Positions 12,393-22,887 of a stretch of DNA of 64,000 nucleotides are shown here, one piece after another. The notes beneath the pieces are model-generated. The model did no database searches. It was not told the origin of the DNA and saw only the letters and a program-made list of their open reading frames with translations. Both the position numbers and the translations under genes were made by a program. Location of the stretch: NCBI RefSeq assembly GCF_000315425.1, contig NZ_JH992923.1:455887-519886 (forward strand), written 5' to 3'. Origin of the DNA: Massilia timonae CCUG 45783 (GTDB lineage: Bacteria > Pseudomonadota > Gammaproteobacteria > Burkholderiales > Burkholderiaceae_D). Position 1 is the stretch's first letter, and each line of letters opens with the position of its first letter.

Positions 12393-13568
12393 ATGTTCCA
12401 GAATTCTTCCGCGCCGTCGCTGGCCATCTTTTGCAAGGTCGTCGACAATTACGGCGACATCGGCATCTGCTGGCGCCTGGCGCGCCAGTTGCGCCACGAG
12501 CACGGGGTGGCGGTCACGCTGTGGGTGGACGACCTGGCGAGCTTTCGCCGCATCTGTCCGCAAGTCGATCCGGGCGCCGCGGCGCAGGCGGTGCAGGGCG
12601 TCGCCGTACGCCACTGGCGCGGCCAGGACGGCCTGTATGGCGTCGGCGACATCCCCGACGTCGTGATCGAGTTCTTCGGCTGCGAGCTGCCGCCGGCCTG
12701 GGTCGAGGCGATGGCGGCGCGCACGCCGCGTCCGGTATGGATCAACTACGAAGGCTTGACGGCCGAGGAGTGGGTCGAGGGCTGCCACCGGCTGCCGTCG
12801 ATGCATCCACGGCTGAAGCTGACCAAGCACTTCTACTTCCCCGGCTTTAACGAGCGCACCGGCGGCCTGCTGTGCGAGGCCGGCCTCGACGCGCGCCGCC
12901 GCGCCTTCCAGCGCGATCCGGCCCAGGCCGCCGCCTTCCTGGCGCGCTTCGGGGTGGGAGCAGGGGAGGCGGCCCGGCGCAAGGTGTCGCTGTTCTGCTA
13001 TCCCGAGGCGCCGGTGGACGGCATGTTCGGGGCCTGGCGCGAGGCGGCGCAGCCGACGCTGTGCCTGGTGCCGGAAGGCGTGGCGCGGGCTCAGGTCGAG
13101 GCTTTCCTCGGCGGCGCGGCGGTGGCCGGCGCGGGCGCCACCCGCGGCGCCCTGACGGTGAAAGTGCTGCCCTTCGTGCCGCAGGACGACTACGACCTGC
13201 TGCTGTGGTCCTGCGACCTGAACTTCGTGCGCGGCGAGGATTCCTGGGTGCGCGCCCAGTGGGCGGGGCGCCCCTTCGTCTGGCACATCTACCCGCAGGA
13301 CGAGCAGCTGCACCACAAGAAGCTGCGCGCCTTCTTGCAGGCCTATGCGCCGGCGCTGCCGGCGCTGGACGCTTTCATGCTCGGCTGGAACGGGGCGCGC
13401 GAGGTCGTCGACTGGCGGGGCGCCTGGGCCGCGCTGGAAGCCGAGCTGCCGCGTATCGCGCAGCAGGCCGAAGCCTGGCGCGACCAGGTCACCGCCCATG
13501 GCGATTTGGCGACGAAGCTGCTCGATTTCGTGCGCGAGCTGGGGCAGGCACCTGAAAACCGAGTATAA
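12393..13568 (+). CDS. earP: EF-P arginine rhamnosyltransferase EarP
   Basis: 391-residue inverting glycosyltransferase (DUF2331 family) that transfers rhamnose from dTDP-rhamnose to an arginine of EF-P, relieving polyproline stalling. The N-terminal KVVDNYGDIGICWRLARQL is the family signature; its aspartates, Asp18 and Asp22 here, have the 4-residue spacing of the catalytic pair known in Pseudomonas EarP. The C-terminal nucleotide-sugar motif is FVRGEDSWVRAQWAGRPF. efp follows 107 bp downstream, and that EF-P carries the Arg acceptor, confirming the assignment. No rhamnose synthesis gene is adjacent. Confidence 0.97.
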   Translation: MFQNSSAPSLAIFCKVVDNYGDIGICWRLARQLRHEHGVAVTLWVDDLASFRRICPQVDPGAAAQAVQGVAVRHWRGQDGLYGVGDIPDVVIEFFGCELPPAWVEAMAARTPRPVWINYEGLTAEEWVEGCHRLPSMHPRLKLTKHFYFPGFNERTGGLLCEAGLDARRRAFQRDPAQAAAFLARFGVGAGEAARRKVSLFCYPEAPVDGMFGAWREAAQPTLCLVPEGVARAQVEAFLGGAAVAGAGATRGALTVKVLPFVPQDDYDLLLWSCDLNFVRGEDSWVRAQWAGRPFVWHIYPQDEQLHHKKLRAFLQAYAPALPALDAFMLGWNGAREVVDWRGAWAALEAELPRIAQQAEAWRDQVTAHGDLATKLLDFVRELGQAPENRV

Positions 13569-13569
13569 T
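13564..13569 (+). promoter_or_regulatory. candidate -10 box for efp inside the earP stop
   Basis: TATAAT overlaps the earP TAA codon (13566-13568), about 107 bp before efp. No strong -35 is visible. A small inverted repeat GTTAG/CTAAC follows at 13575-13587. Separate efp transcription is plausible because EF-P is needed in greater amounts than EarP. Confidence 0.45.
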
Positions 13570-13675
13570 GCCCGGTTAGTTTCTAACGGATTCCGACGAT
13601 CAAACGCAGGTTCCGAGGCGCTCAGTCACCAGCCCGCGATGATTTAATGCAACTATCTTTTTACGTAAAATACCT

Positions 13676-14251
13676 ATGAAACCCGCAAAAGAAATTCGTG
13701 TTGGTAACATCATCATGGTTGATGAGAAGCCATTCATCGTGCTGCGTTCCGACGTCAACGGCTCGAGCCGCACCGGCTTCACCTACAAGTGGAAGATGAA
13801 GAATCTTCTGACCAACGCTCCGCTGGAAAACGTGTTCCGCGGCGACGACAAGTTCGACGTGGTCGTGCTGGACAAGAAGCCGGTCACCTACTCGTACTTC
13901 GCCGACCCGCTGTACGTCTTCATGGACGAAGAGTACAACCAGTACGAAATCGAAGAAGAGAACCTGGGCGACGCGCTGCACTACCTGAAAGACGGTATGG
14001 AATGCGAAGCCGTGTTCTACGACGGCAAGGCCATCTCGGTCGAACTGCCGACCATCATCGCACGCCAGATCGTGTACTCGGAGCCAGCCGTCAAGGGCAA
14101 CACCTCGGGCAACGTCCTGAAGGAAGCCAAGTTGGAGAACGCGATCGAAGCCCACCAGCACACCATCATGGTGCCGCTGTTCGTGAGCCAGGACGACACG
14201 ATCGAAATCGACACCCGTACCAACGAGTACAAGAAAGTCGTGCGTAACTAA
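13676..14251 (+). CDS. efp: translation elongation factor P (arginine-type)
   Basis: 191 residues with the three-domain EF-P pattern ([20 protein letters not shown] at the N-terminus, then TNEYKKVV near the end). It binds between P and E sites and rescues ribosomes stalled at consecutive prolines. The loop reads [12 protein letters not shown] with Arg32 at the tip, the acceptor of EarP-mediated rhamnosylation, instead of the lysine modified by EpmA/B. A strong terminator follows 21 bp after the stop. Confidence 0.97.
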   Translation: MKPAKEIRVGNIIMVDEKPFIVLRSDVNGSSRTGFTYKWKMKNLLTNAPLENVFRGDDKFDVVVLDKKPVTYSYFADPLYVFMDEEYNQYEIEEENLGDALHYLKDGMECEAVFYDGKAISVELPTIIARQIVYSEPAVKGNTSGNVLKEAKLENAIEAHQHTIMVPLFVSQDDTIEIDTRTNEYKKVVRN

Positions 14252-14266
14252 GCACCGGCTGGTCAA

Positions 14267-14297
14267 GAAAAAACGCTGCCTCGGCAGCGTTTTTTTT
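14267..14297. terminator. bidirectional terminator between efp and ilvD
   Basis: ACGCTGCC (14273-14280) pairs with GGCAGCGT (14283-14290), flanked by an A-run on the left and eight T on the right. It can end efp on the plus strand and ilvD on the minus strand. Confidence 0.85.
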
Positions 14298-14336
14298 CGT
14301 CCATGCGGGCCAGCGACGCGCGCTGGCCTGCCGCCC

Positions 14337-16199
14337 TCAACGCCGCAGCTGCGACAGGTCGCGCACCGCGCCGCGGTCGGCCGAGGTCGTCAGCGCCGCA
14401 TACGCCTGCAGCGCCTGCGACACGTAGCGCTCGCGGTCGACCGGTTGCCACGCATCCTGGCCGCGCGCCTCCATCGCCGCGCGCCGGTGCGCCAGCTCTT
14501 CGGCCGTCACGCGCAGGTCGATCGTGCGCGCCGGGATGTCGATGTCGATCAGGTCGCCTTCTTCCACCAGCCCGATGGCGCCGCCTTCCGCCGCTTCCGG
14601 CGAGGCGTGGCCGATCACCAGGCCCGACGAGCCGCCCGAGAAGCGTCCGTCGGTGAACAGCGCGCAGGCCTTGCCCAGGCCCTTCGACTTGATGTACGAG
14701 GTCGGGTACAGCATCTCCTGCATGCCCGGTCCGCCTTTCGGGCCTTCGTAGCGGATGATGACCACGTCGCCCGCATGCACCGTGTCGCCCAGGATCGCTT
14801 CCACCGCCGCGTCCTGGCTCTCGAACACGCGCGCCTTGCCCGAGAACTTCAGGATGCTTTCGTCCACGCCGGCGGTTTTGACGATGCAGCCCTTCTCCGC
14901 GATGTTGCCGTACAGGACCGCCAGGCCGCCGTCCTGCGAGTAGGCGTGCGCGCGGTCGCGGATGCAGCCGCTGGTGCGGTCGAGGTCGTTCTGTTCGTAG
15001 CGCTCCGATTGCGAGAACGCCACCTGGGTCGGCACGCCGCCCGGCGCCGCGCGGAACCAGCGGTGCACGTCGGGATCGTCGCTGCGCTTGATGTCGTATT
15101 TCTCGATCGCGGCGCCGATGCTGGGGCTGTGCACGGTCGGCAGCGAGGTGTCGAGCAGGCCCGCGCGCGCCAGTTCGCCCAGGATCGCGGTGATGCCGCC
15201 GGCGCGATGGACGTCCTCGATGTGGAATTTATCGGTCATCGGCGCGACCTTGCACAGGCAGGGCACCTGGCGCGAGATGCGGTCGATGTCGGCCATCGTG
15301 AACTCGACTTGCGCCTCGTGCGCGGCGGCCAGCAGGTGCAGCACGGTATTGGTCGAGCCGCCCATCGAGACGTCGAGCGCCATCGCGTTCTCGAACGCGG
15401 CCTTGGTGGCGATCGAGCGCGGCAGCACCGAATAATCGTCGCCCTCGTAATGGCGTTTCGCCAGTTCCACGATCAGGCGCCCGGCGCGCAGGAACAGCTC
15501 CTTGCGGTCGGCATGGGTGGCGACGATGGTGCCGTTGCCCGGCAAGGACAGCCCGAGCGCCTCGGTGAGGCAGTTCATCGAGTTGGCGGTGAACATGCCG
15601 GAACACGAGCCGCAGGTCGGGCAGGCCGAACGTTCCACTTCCGCCACCTCGGCGTCGGACACGCTGGCGTCGCCGGCCTTGATCATGGCGTCGATCAGGT
15701 CGAGCTTGATCACCTTGCGGTCGTTGTTGACGACCTTGACCACCTTGCCGGCTTCCATCGGGCCGCCCGAGACGAACACGGTCGGGATGTTCAGGCGCAT
15801 CGCCGCCATCAGCATTCCGGGCGTGATCTTGTCGCAGTTCGAGATGCACACCATGGCGTCGGCGCAGTGGGCATTGACCATGTACTCGACCGAGTCGGCG
15901 ATCAGGTCGCGCGAGGGCAGCGAGTACAGCATGCCGCCATGGCCCATGGCGATGCCGTCGTCGACCGCGATGGTGTTGAATTCCTTGGCCACGCCGCCGG
16001 CCGCTTCGATCTCGCGCGCGACCAGCTGGCCCAGGTCTTTCAGGTGCACATGGCCGGGCACGAACTGGGTGAAGGAATTGACGACGGCGATGATCGGCTT
16101 CTCGAAGTCGCCGTCCTTCATGCCGGTGGCGCGCCACAGGGCGCGGGCTCCGGCCATATTGCGGCCCTGGGTGGTGGTGCGAGAACGGTAAGTCGGCAT
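14337..16199 (-). CDS. ilvD: dihydroxy-acid dehydratase
   Basis: 620 residues from ATG 16199 (AGGAG 6 nt upstream), matching the family start [21 protein letters not shown]. It converts 2,3-dihydroxy-isovalerate and -methylvalerate to the 2-keto acids of valine and isoleucine synthesis. Iron-sulphur cysteines are seen in [11 protein letters not shown] and [18 protein letters not shown]. It is distinct from the sugar-acid dehydratase at 45950, a relative in the same superfamily that acts on xylonate. It stands alone, with convergent efp on one side and a divergent amidase on the other. Confidence 0.97.
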   Translation of the reverse strand: MPTYRSRTTTQGRNMAGARALWRATGMKDGDFEKPIIAVVNSFTQFVPGHVHLKDLGQLVAREIEAAGGVAKEFNTIAVDDGIAMGHGGMLYSLPSRDLIADSVEYMVNAHCADAMVCISNCDKITPGMLMAAMRLNIPTVFVSGGPMEAGKVVKVVNNDRKVIKLDLIDAMIKAGDASVSDAEVAEVERSACPTCGSCSGMFTANSMNCLTEALGLSLPGNGTIVATHADRKELFLRAGRLIVELAKRHYEGDDYSVLPRSIATKAAFENAMALDVSMGGSTNTVLHLLAAAHEAQVEFTMADIDRISRQVPCLCKVAPMTDKFHIEDVHRAGGITAILGELARAGLLDTSLPTVHSPSIGAAIEKYDIKRSDDPDVHRWFRAAPGGVPTQVAFSQSERYEQNDLDRTSGCIRDRAHAYSQDGGLAVLYGNIAEKGCIVKTAGVDESILKFSGKARVFESQDAAVEAILGDTVHAGDVVIIRYEGPKGGPGMQEMLYPTSYIKSKGLGKACALFTDGRFSGGSSGLVIGHASPEAAEGGAIGLVEEGDLIDIDIPARTIDLRVTAEELAHRRAAMEARGQDAWQPVDRERYVSQALQAYAALTTSADRGAVRDLSQLRR

Positions 16200-16371
16200 G
16201 GGGTGCTCCTGCGATGCAAAAAACAATGATGGCATCAGGGTGAAGGGTGGAGCTGGATTTGTCCAATATATGATCGTCTAGGCTGTAAGTGGTTCTGCGT
16301 ATCACACAACCCTGCGAACCCGGCCATCATGCTGCTATGCTATTGCTTTGTTATACATGGAGTGGCGGGGC

Positions 16372-17970
16372 ATGGAGCGCAGGGATTTTGTACGACTGGG
16401 TTTGGCGGCCGCGGCGGCGGGAACATCTGGCGTGACACTGGCGGCGCCCGCGCACAAGCCGCCCGCGTCGAAATTCGCACCCGATCCGATGCTCGAAGCC
16501 GGCGTGCAGCGCCAGCAGCAGGCCATGCGCGCCGGCAAGCTGACGGCGCACGGCCTCGCCACGCGTTACCTGGCCCGCATCGAGGCCGTCGACCGCGCCG
16601 GCCCGCGCCTGCGTTCGGTGATCGAGCTGAACCCCGATGCCCTCGCCATCGCCCGCGAGCGCGACCGAGAGCGCAAGGCCGGCAAGCTGCGCGGCCCGCT
16701 GCACGGCATCCCGGTGCTCCTGAAGGACAATATCGCCACCGGCGACAAGATGTGCACCACCGCCGGATCGCTGGCGCTGGACGGCGTGCGCGCCGCGCGC
16801 GACGCCCACCTGGTCGCGCGGCTGCGCACTGCCGGGGCCGTCATCCTCGGCAAGACCAATCTGTCGGAATGGGCGAACATGCGCTCGGTGCGCTCGACCA
16901 GCGGCTGGAGCGCGCGCGGCGGCCAGACCCGCAACCCGTATGCGCTCGACCGCAACACCAGCGGTTCCAGTTCCGGCTCGGCGGCGGCGATGGCGGCCAG
17001 CCTGGCCACGCTGGCGGTGGGCACCGAGACCGACGGCTCGATCGTCTCGCCCAGTTCCAGCTGCGGCATCGTCGGCATCAAGCCGACGCTGGGCCTGGTC
17101 AGCCGCGCCGGCATCATCCCGATCGCGCACTCGCAGGACACGGCCGGCCCGATGACGCGCAGCGTGGCCGACGCCGCCTTCCTGCTGGGCGCGCTGGCCG
17201 GTCCCGATCCGCAAGACGGCGTCACCGCCAAGGCGCCGCGCGTCAACTATGCGAGCTTCCTGCGCAAGGACGGCCTGCGCGGCAAGCGCCTGGGCGTGGC
17301 GCGCGACTTCTTCGGCGCCAACGACGGCGTGAACGCGCTGATCGAGAAAGAGCTGAGCCTGCTGCGCGAGCAGGGCGCGATCCTGGAAGACGTCACGATC
17401 CCCAACAGCGACAAGTACGGCGAGACCGAGCTGACGGTGCTGCTGCACGAATTCCGGCCCGACCTCGAGGCCTGGCTGGCGGCCTATGCGCCGCACGCGC
17501 CGGTCAAGACCATGGCCGACATCATCGAGTTCAACCTGCGCAACGCCAGGCGCGAGATGCCGCACTTCGGCCAGGAACACCTGATCGCGGCCCAGTCGAA
17601 GGGCGGCCTGGAGGCGCGCGACTACGTGAAGGCGCTGGCCAACAACCGGCGCTATGCGCGCGACAAGGGACTGGAGCAGGTGCTGCGCGACCGCAAGCTC
17701 GACGCCCTGGTGGCGCCGACCGGCGGACCGGCCTGGCTCACCGACTACATCAACGGCGACCATTACGGCGCCAGCTTTTCGTCGCCGGCGGCGGTGGCCG
17801 GCTATCCGCACGTCACGGTGCCGGCCGGCCTGCTGCACGGGCTGCCGGTCGGCCTGTCCTTCGTCGGCAAGGCCTGGAGCGAGCCGGCGCTGATCGCCAT
17901 GGCCTATGCCTACGAACAGGCCGGCCGGCGCCGTCGCGCGCCGACCTATGCAGCGCACATCAGGGTATGA
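16372..17970 (+). CDS. Tat-exported amidase-signature protein
   Basis: 532 residues from ATG 16372 (GGAG about 9 nt upstream); upstream in-frame starts at 16348 and 16357 have no ribosome site. The N-terminus MERRDFVRLGLAAAAAG is a twin-arginine signal, so the enzyme is periplasmic. The Ser-cisSer-Lys triad of amidase-signature enzymes is visible: Lys in PVLLKDNIA, Ser in GSSSGSAAA and Ser in GTETDGSIVSP. It resembles the GatA-like periplasmic amidases, which are not part of tRNA amidation; the substrate is unknown. Its stop is 3 bp from the stop of the converging lipoprotein gene. Confidence 0.92.
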   Translation: MERRDFVRLGLAAAAAGTSGVTLAAPAHKPPASKFAPDPMLEAGVQRQQQAMRAGKLTAHGLATRYLARIEAVDRAGPRLRSVIELNPDALAIARERDRERKAGKLRGPLHGIPVLLKDNIATGDKMCTTAGSLALDGVRAARDAHLVARLRTAGAVILGKTNLSEWANMRSVRSTSGWSARGGQTRNPYALDRNTSGSSSGSAAAMAASLATLAVGTETDGSIVSPSSSCGIVGIKPTLGLVSRAGIIPIAHSQDTAGPMTRSVADAAFLLGALAGPDPQDGVTAKAPRVNYASFLRKDGLRGKRLGVARDFFGANDGVNALIEKELSLLREQGAILEDVTIPNSDKYGETELTVLLHEFRPDLEAWLAAYAPHAPVKTMADIIEFNLRNARREMPHFGQEHLIAAQSKGGLEARDYVKALANNRRYARDKGLEQVLRDRKLDALVAPTGGPAWLTDYINGDHYGASFSSPAAVAGYPHVTVPAGLLHGLPVGLSFVGKAWSEPALIAMAYAYEQAGRRRRAPTYAAHIRV

Positions 17971-17973
17971 CGC

Positions 17974-18465
17974 CTAGCGCTTGGCCGCCTGCTGCGCCTG
18001 CGCGAACACGGGGCCCCATTGCGGGTGCCCATGCTCGCCGGGACCGAGATCGAAGGAAGGGTCGAGCTTGAAGGCGCGGTCGAACGTCTGGCGGCACAGC
18101 GCCTGGCGGCCCGTCACGCAATAGCTGAAGGCGGTGTATTTGAGGGCGGTCAGCCGCTCGCGCTGGCCGGCGCCGTTCATGTCGCCGCCGTTCAGGCGCC
18201 GGATCGCGCCGTCGTAGTCGCCCTTGTCATACAGGGCGATGCCTTCGCGCAGCGCGACGTCGTCGCGCCTGGACGCCGGCGTGGCGGGCCGGTTCGCCTG
18301 CTGCGCGCGCTGGGCGCGCGGCTTGCCCCCGTCGGCGCGGGGATGCGGCCGTGCTTTCTCCTGGCCGCCGAACATGGGGCCGAGCTGGGCGCAGCCCGCC
18401 AACGTGGCTGCGGTCAGCGCCAGCGCGGCCAGCGCGGCGGTCCGGCTCATGGTGACGATGCTCAC
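17974..18465 (-). CDS. TssQ-like lipoprotein with TPR-type repeat
   Basis: 163 residues from GTG 18465, which overlaps the upstream stop as GTGA; ATG 18450 is an alternative. A lipobox ATLAGC gives a mature N-terminal Cys. After a low-complexity linker comes a TPR-like region (LREGIALYDKGDYDGAIRRL, then LKYTAFSYCVTGR, then AFKLDPSFDL) ending in HPQWGPVFAQAQ. This pattern matches my recollection of the TssQ-family lipoproteins that accompany some type VI secretion genes in Burkholderiales. No other T6SS gene is in the window, so the assignment is moderate. It is probably translated with the pseudokinase upstream. Confidence 0.75.
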   Translation of the reverse strand: MSIVTMSRTAALAALALTAATLAGCAQLGPMFGGQEKARPHPRADGGKPRAQRAQQANRPATPASRRDDVALREGIALYDKGDYDGAIRRLNGGDMNGAGQRERLTALKYTAFSYCVTGRQALCRQTFDRAFKLDPSFDLGPGEHGHPQWGPVFAQAQQAAKR

Positions 18466-19700
18466 TGTGCTCTCTCCTCGGTGAAATCAAGTTCGATCGT
18501 GCCCGCCTGGCCTTCCACCGAGTGCACGGTGACGGTGTGTTCCGGGAAGCTCGGGTTGACGATGCGGATCGTATGCTCGCCCGGCGGCAGCGTGATGCGC
18601 CTGAGCGGCGGGCTGGCGCCGCGCTCGACGCCGTCGACGACGATCGTGCCCCAGGGCTTGACCGCCAGGGTATACGTGGTGCCGGCGACCGCCGCCTCGG
18701 GCGGCGTGCCCTTGGGCGCCAGCTGGACCGCGGTGGGCGGCACCGCCGCGTCGGGCGCGGGCGGCGGGGCGAGCGGCGCGCCGGACGCCGTTTCGTCGAT
18801 CACCGGGCCTTCCAGCCGGGCCTCGGGCGCCTGGGGCAGCGTCACCAGCGGCGCCTCGGAAGCGTTGTAGGGGGCTTCGAGGGCGGGCGGCACGGTCAGG
18901 GCCAGCGCATCGCTGGAATCGGCCTGGCGCAGCAGCGCGAACAGGGCGAGCAGGGCCCCGACGACGACCAGCGCGACGATGCCGATGAGCAGCCAGCGCC
19001 GCGGGCGTTGGGTGGCGGCAGGGGACGCGGCCGGATCGGGCGCGGAGCGCGTCCGGGGCACATGGACGGGCGCAGGAGGTGGCGCAGGAGGTGGCACGAA
19101 AGAGGGCGCGGGCGCGATGGTTTGCTCCACGACGGGCTCCACGGCAGGCGCTGCCGGCGGCGCCGGCGCGGCCTCGTCTTCACCGGGCGGCAGCGGCGCG
19201 GCGTCGTCGAACGGTGGTGGCGGTGGTGGCGCGAGCACCACGATGCCCAGCAGTTCGCGCATCTGTTCGATGGTGCGCGGCCGCGCGGCCGGGTCGGGCG
19301 CCAGGCAGCGGTCGATGGCCTCGATGAAGGACTCGCTGTACTCGCCGAGCGGGCGGCCGCGCAGCGGCGTGGTCGGCGCGAGGTCGAGCGTGACGGCGTA
19401 GTGGACCACGGCCGCCAGGTCGTGCACGTCGCGCGCCTCGATCTCGGGCAGCGCGTCGGGATCCGGTTCTTCGTCCGAGCTGGGCAACAGCATGGGATCG
19501 CCCGAATCGAGGATGAGCAGGGTGTCGGGCGTGATCACGCGGTGCGGCATGCGCATGCCGTATTGCACCTCGAGCGATTGCAGCACCTGGCGCACGATAC
19601 GGCGGCACCAGGCTTCGCTGACCATCTCGTGGTTGTGCTCGACGATTTCGCGGACGGTACGGCCGTCGAGCTGCTGTGTTGCGGTGTCGGGACTCATCAT
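18462..19700 (-). CDS. membrane-anchored pseudokinase with PEGA domain
   Basis: 412 residues; tandem ATGs at 19700 and 19697 are both possible. The N-terminal ~140 residues align by eye with the C-lobe of Hanks-type Ser/Thr kinases: LQSLEVQYGMRMPHRVITPDTLLI corresponds in position to the HRDxKPxN catalytic loop, and CLAPDPAARPRTIEQMRELL to the usual C-lobe end. The catalytic Asp and Asn are replaced (HRVITPDT) and no ATP-binding N-lobe precedes it, so it should be catalytically dead. A Pro/Ala-rich linker, one membrane helix (WLLIGIVALVVVGALLALFAL) and a C-terminal PEGA domain (PWGTIVVDGVERGASPP ... LPPGEHTIRI) follow, placing PEGA in the periplasm. Coupled to the TssQ-like gene. Confidence 0.82.
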   Translation of the reverse strand: MMSPDTATQQLDGRTVREIVEHNHEMVSEAWCRRIVRQVLQSLEVQYGMRMPHRVITPDTLLILDSGDPMLLPSSDEEPDPDALPEIEARDVHDLAAVVHYAVTLDLAPTTPLRGRPLGEYSESFIEAIDRCLAPDPAARPRTIEQMRELLGIVVLAPPPPPPFDDAAPLPPGEDEAAPAPPAAPAVEPVVEQTIAPAPSFVPPPAPPPAPVHVPRTRSAPDPAASPAATQRPRRWLLIGIVALVVVGALLALFALLRQADSSDALALTVPPALEAPYNASEAPLVTLPQAPEARLEGPVIDETASGAPLAPPPAPDAAVPPTAVQLAPKGTPPEAAVAGTTYTLAVKPWGTIVVDGVERGASPPLRRITLPPGEHTIRIVNPSFPEHTVTVHSVEGQAGTIELDFTEERAQ

Positions 19701-19833
19701 GGCATCGTGGCGGACGCGGGAACGGCGTCCGGTGAATGTTTATTTGTTGCAAATGATGCCAGATTTGCGCCGGGAATGGCGCTGCCCCGCTCAACCGTGC
19801 GCGCCAGTTACAAATGCAGGGCGGGGCGGCGCT

Positions 19834-21243
<1,410 letters not shown>

Positions 21244-21271
21244 GGCTAAGCCTCCAGCCGGCAGGGCCGGG

Positions 21272-21529
21272 CTATTCGGGATCGGGCGCCCAGACCGGCA
21301 GGCCGGTCAGGTCGAGTTTGTCGTCGCGCTTCCAGACGGGCAGGCCGGTGGTGTCGGTTTCTTCGAGCAGGTGAAGCTGCTCTTGCTTGAGCGCGATGCG
21401 GCGCGGACGAGGACCGGTGCGTTTGGGCGTCGATTGTTGCTCGGGATTGGAGCCAGCCAGCGGAACGAGCGGCGCGGCCGGCTCGAAGCCCGGCAGGTCG
21501 AACGTTGCGTTGTCTTTCTTGTCTCTCAT
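21272..21529 (-). CDS. small unknown protein with duplicated TGLPVW motif
   Basis: 85 residues from ATG 21529, preceded by GAGGGCAGAGG. The open frame continues upstream into the tRNA but that part is not coding. Not recognised. It is hydrophilic, with a basic middle (KRTGPRPRRIAL) and a tandem C-terminal repeat: TGLPVWKRDDKLD followed by TGLPVWAPDPE. No membrane segment or signal peptide. It sits between the initiator tRNA terminator and dbpA, same strand, so it may be cotranscribed with dbpA. Confidence 0.65.
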   Translation of the reverse strand: MRDKKDNATFDLPGFEPAAPLVPLAGSNPEQQSTPKRTGPRPRRIALKQEQLHLLEETDTTGLPVWKRDDKLDLTGLPVWAPDPE

Positions 21530-21545
21530 CCTCTGCCCTCTGCAT

Positions 21546-21562
21546 TTTTCTGCCGCAGAAAA
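21546..21562. repeat. 8-bp inverted repeat upstream of the 85-residue gene
   Basis: TTTTCTGC and GCAGAAAA are perfect arms around one central C. It lies 17 bases before the ATG on the minus strand, and could be an operator or an RNA hairpin near the ribosome site. Confidence 0.45.
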
Positions 21563-21590
21563 CAAAAGCCCGGCTCGTTGAGTCGGGCTT
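21562..21590 (-). terminator. terminator after initiator tRNA
   Basis: On the minus strand, GCCCGACTC pairs with GAGCCGGGC (one mismatch) and is followed by TTTTG, directly downstream of the tRNA. Confidence 0.75.
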
Positions 21591-21601
21591 CGTATTGAAT
21601 T

Positions 21602-21678
21602 TGGTTGCGGGGACAGGATTTGAACCTGTGACCTTCGGGTTATGAGCCCGACGAGCTGCCAGACTGCTCCACCCCGCG
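21602..21678 (-). tRNA. initiator tRNA-fMet (anticodon CAT)
   Basis: 77 nt with encoded CCA. The anticodon stem ends in three G-C pairs (GGGCTCATAACCC), and the first acceptor base is an unpaired C (C1 opposite A72). Both are hallmarks of bacterial initiator tRNA rather than elongator tRNA-Met. Confidence 0.95.
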
Positions 21679-21690
21679 TCTGAGAACGAT

Positions 21691-21719
21691 AGTATAGCGC
21701 CTTCAACCGGTATTTGCAA
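21691..21719 (-). promoter_or_regulatory. promoter of initiator tRNA
   Basis: On the minus strand, TTGCAA (21714-21719), a 17-nt spacer and TATACT (21691-21696), 12 bases before the tRNA 5' end. Confidence 0.8.
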
Positions 21720-21746
21720 TGCGGGTCTGCCAAACGGCCCCGCAGC

Positions 21747-22886
21747 TCAGCCGGCGCTGCGCAGGCGCCACAGCGACGTGACTTCCTTCGATCGCGCCGC
21801 ATGCAGCGGATCATCCGGATCGTTCGCACGCGCGTGCACCGGGCGCGTATCGTGGCGCGCGGCGACTTCCAGCCCCGCGTCCGCGATCCAGCCCAGCAGT
21901 TGCTCGCGGCTGCGCAGGCCCAGGTGTTCGGCGAAATCCGACATGATCAGCCAGCCTTCGCCGCCGGGTTCCAGGTGCGCGTTCAGTCCGCCCAGGAAGC
22001 CGCGCAGCATGCGGCTGTCGGGATCGTAGATCGCGTATTCGATCGCCGAACTCGGCTTGCCGGGCAGCCAGGGCGGATTGCAGACCACCAGCGGCGCGCG
22101 GCCTTGCGGGAACAGGTCGGCCTGGACCACCTCGACCTGCGTGGCCAGGCCGAGGCGCGAGACGTTCTCGCGCGCGCAGCCGAGGGCGCGCGCGTCCATG
22201 TCGGTGGCGACCACCCGCAGGCCGCGCCGCGCCAGCACGGCGGACAGCACGCCGGTGCCGGCGCCGATGTCGAACGCCGTTTTCGCGCCAGGGGGCAGCG
22301 GCGCCTGCGCCACCAGCTCGACGTATTCGCCGCGCACCGGCGAAAACACGCCATACCAGGGGTGGATGCGGTCGTCGAGCGCGGGAATCATGACGCCCTT
22401 GCGGCGCCACTCGTGGGCGCCGATCACGCCCAGCAGCTCGCGCAGCGAAGCCATATAGGGTTCGTCGGCCGGGCCATAGGCTTCCAGGCAGGCCAGGCGC
22501 GCATCCGGCGCGCGCCGGAGCGGGATGCCGTGGTCGGCCTCGAACGGGATCAATAGCATCGCCAATGTGCGCGCGCGCTGGAGCTGGCTCAGGCGGTGGC
22601 GGTGGAAGGCTTCCGTCGGCGTGGCCGGCGCCCTGGGCTTGGCGCGGCGGCCGCGTTCGCCCTTGTGCTCGATGCGGCGCACCAGCGCCTGCAGCAGCTG
22701 GCGCGCATTCTGGAAGTCGCCGCGCCAGAGCAGGGCAGTGCCGTCCAGCGCGAGGCGGTAGGCGGCGTCGGCGCTCATGGTGTCGTCGGCCAGCACCACC
22801 TTCCTGGGCGCCGGCCAGCCGCTCTCGGAGCGCCACAGCGCCGAGCGCGTCTCGCCGCTTTCCTCCCATTCGATGCGCGTCGTCAT
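21747..22886 (-). CDS. class I SAM-dependent methyltransferase (HemK-like fold)
   Basis: 379 residues. The SAM-binding motif I is FDIGAGTGVLSAVLARRG near residue 205 and the acceptor motif is NPPW in VVCNPPWLPGK near 270. NPPY/NPPW enzymes methylate exocyclic nitrogen of bases or glutamine side chains. The ~190-residue N-terminal extension has no obvious motif. It could be a rRNA or DNA N-methyltransferase or PrmC-like; the substrate cannot be named. The start ATG lies 1 bp after the stop of the zinc-ribbon gene, indicating an operon. Confidence 0.85.
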   Translation of the reverse strand: MTTRIEWEESGETRSALWRSESGWPAPRKVVLADDTMSADAAYRLALDGTALLWRGDFQNARQLLQALVRRIEHKGERGRRAKPRAPATPTEAFHRHRLSQLQRARTLAMLLIPFEADHGIPLRRAPDARLACLEAYGPADEPYMASLRELLGVIGAHEWRRKGVMIPALDDRIHPWYGVFSPVRGEYVELVAQAPLPPGAKTAFDIGAGTGVLSAVLARRGLRVVATDMDARALGCARENVSRLGLATQVEVVQADLFPQGRAPLVVCNPPWLPGKPSSAIEYAIYDPDSRMLRGFLGGLNAHLEPGGEGWLIMSDFAEHLGLRSREQLLGWIADAGLEVAARHDTRPVHARANDPDDPLHAARSKEVTSLWRLRSAG

Positions 22887-22887
22887 A

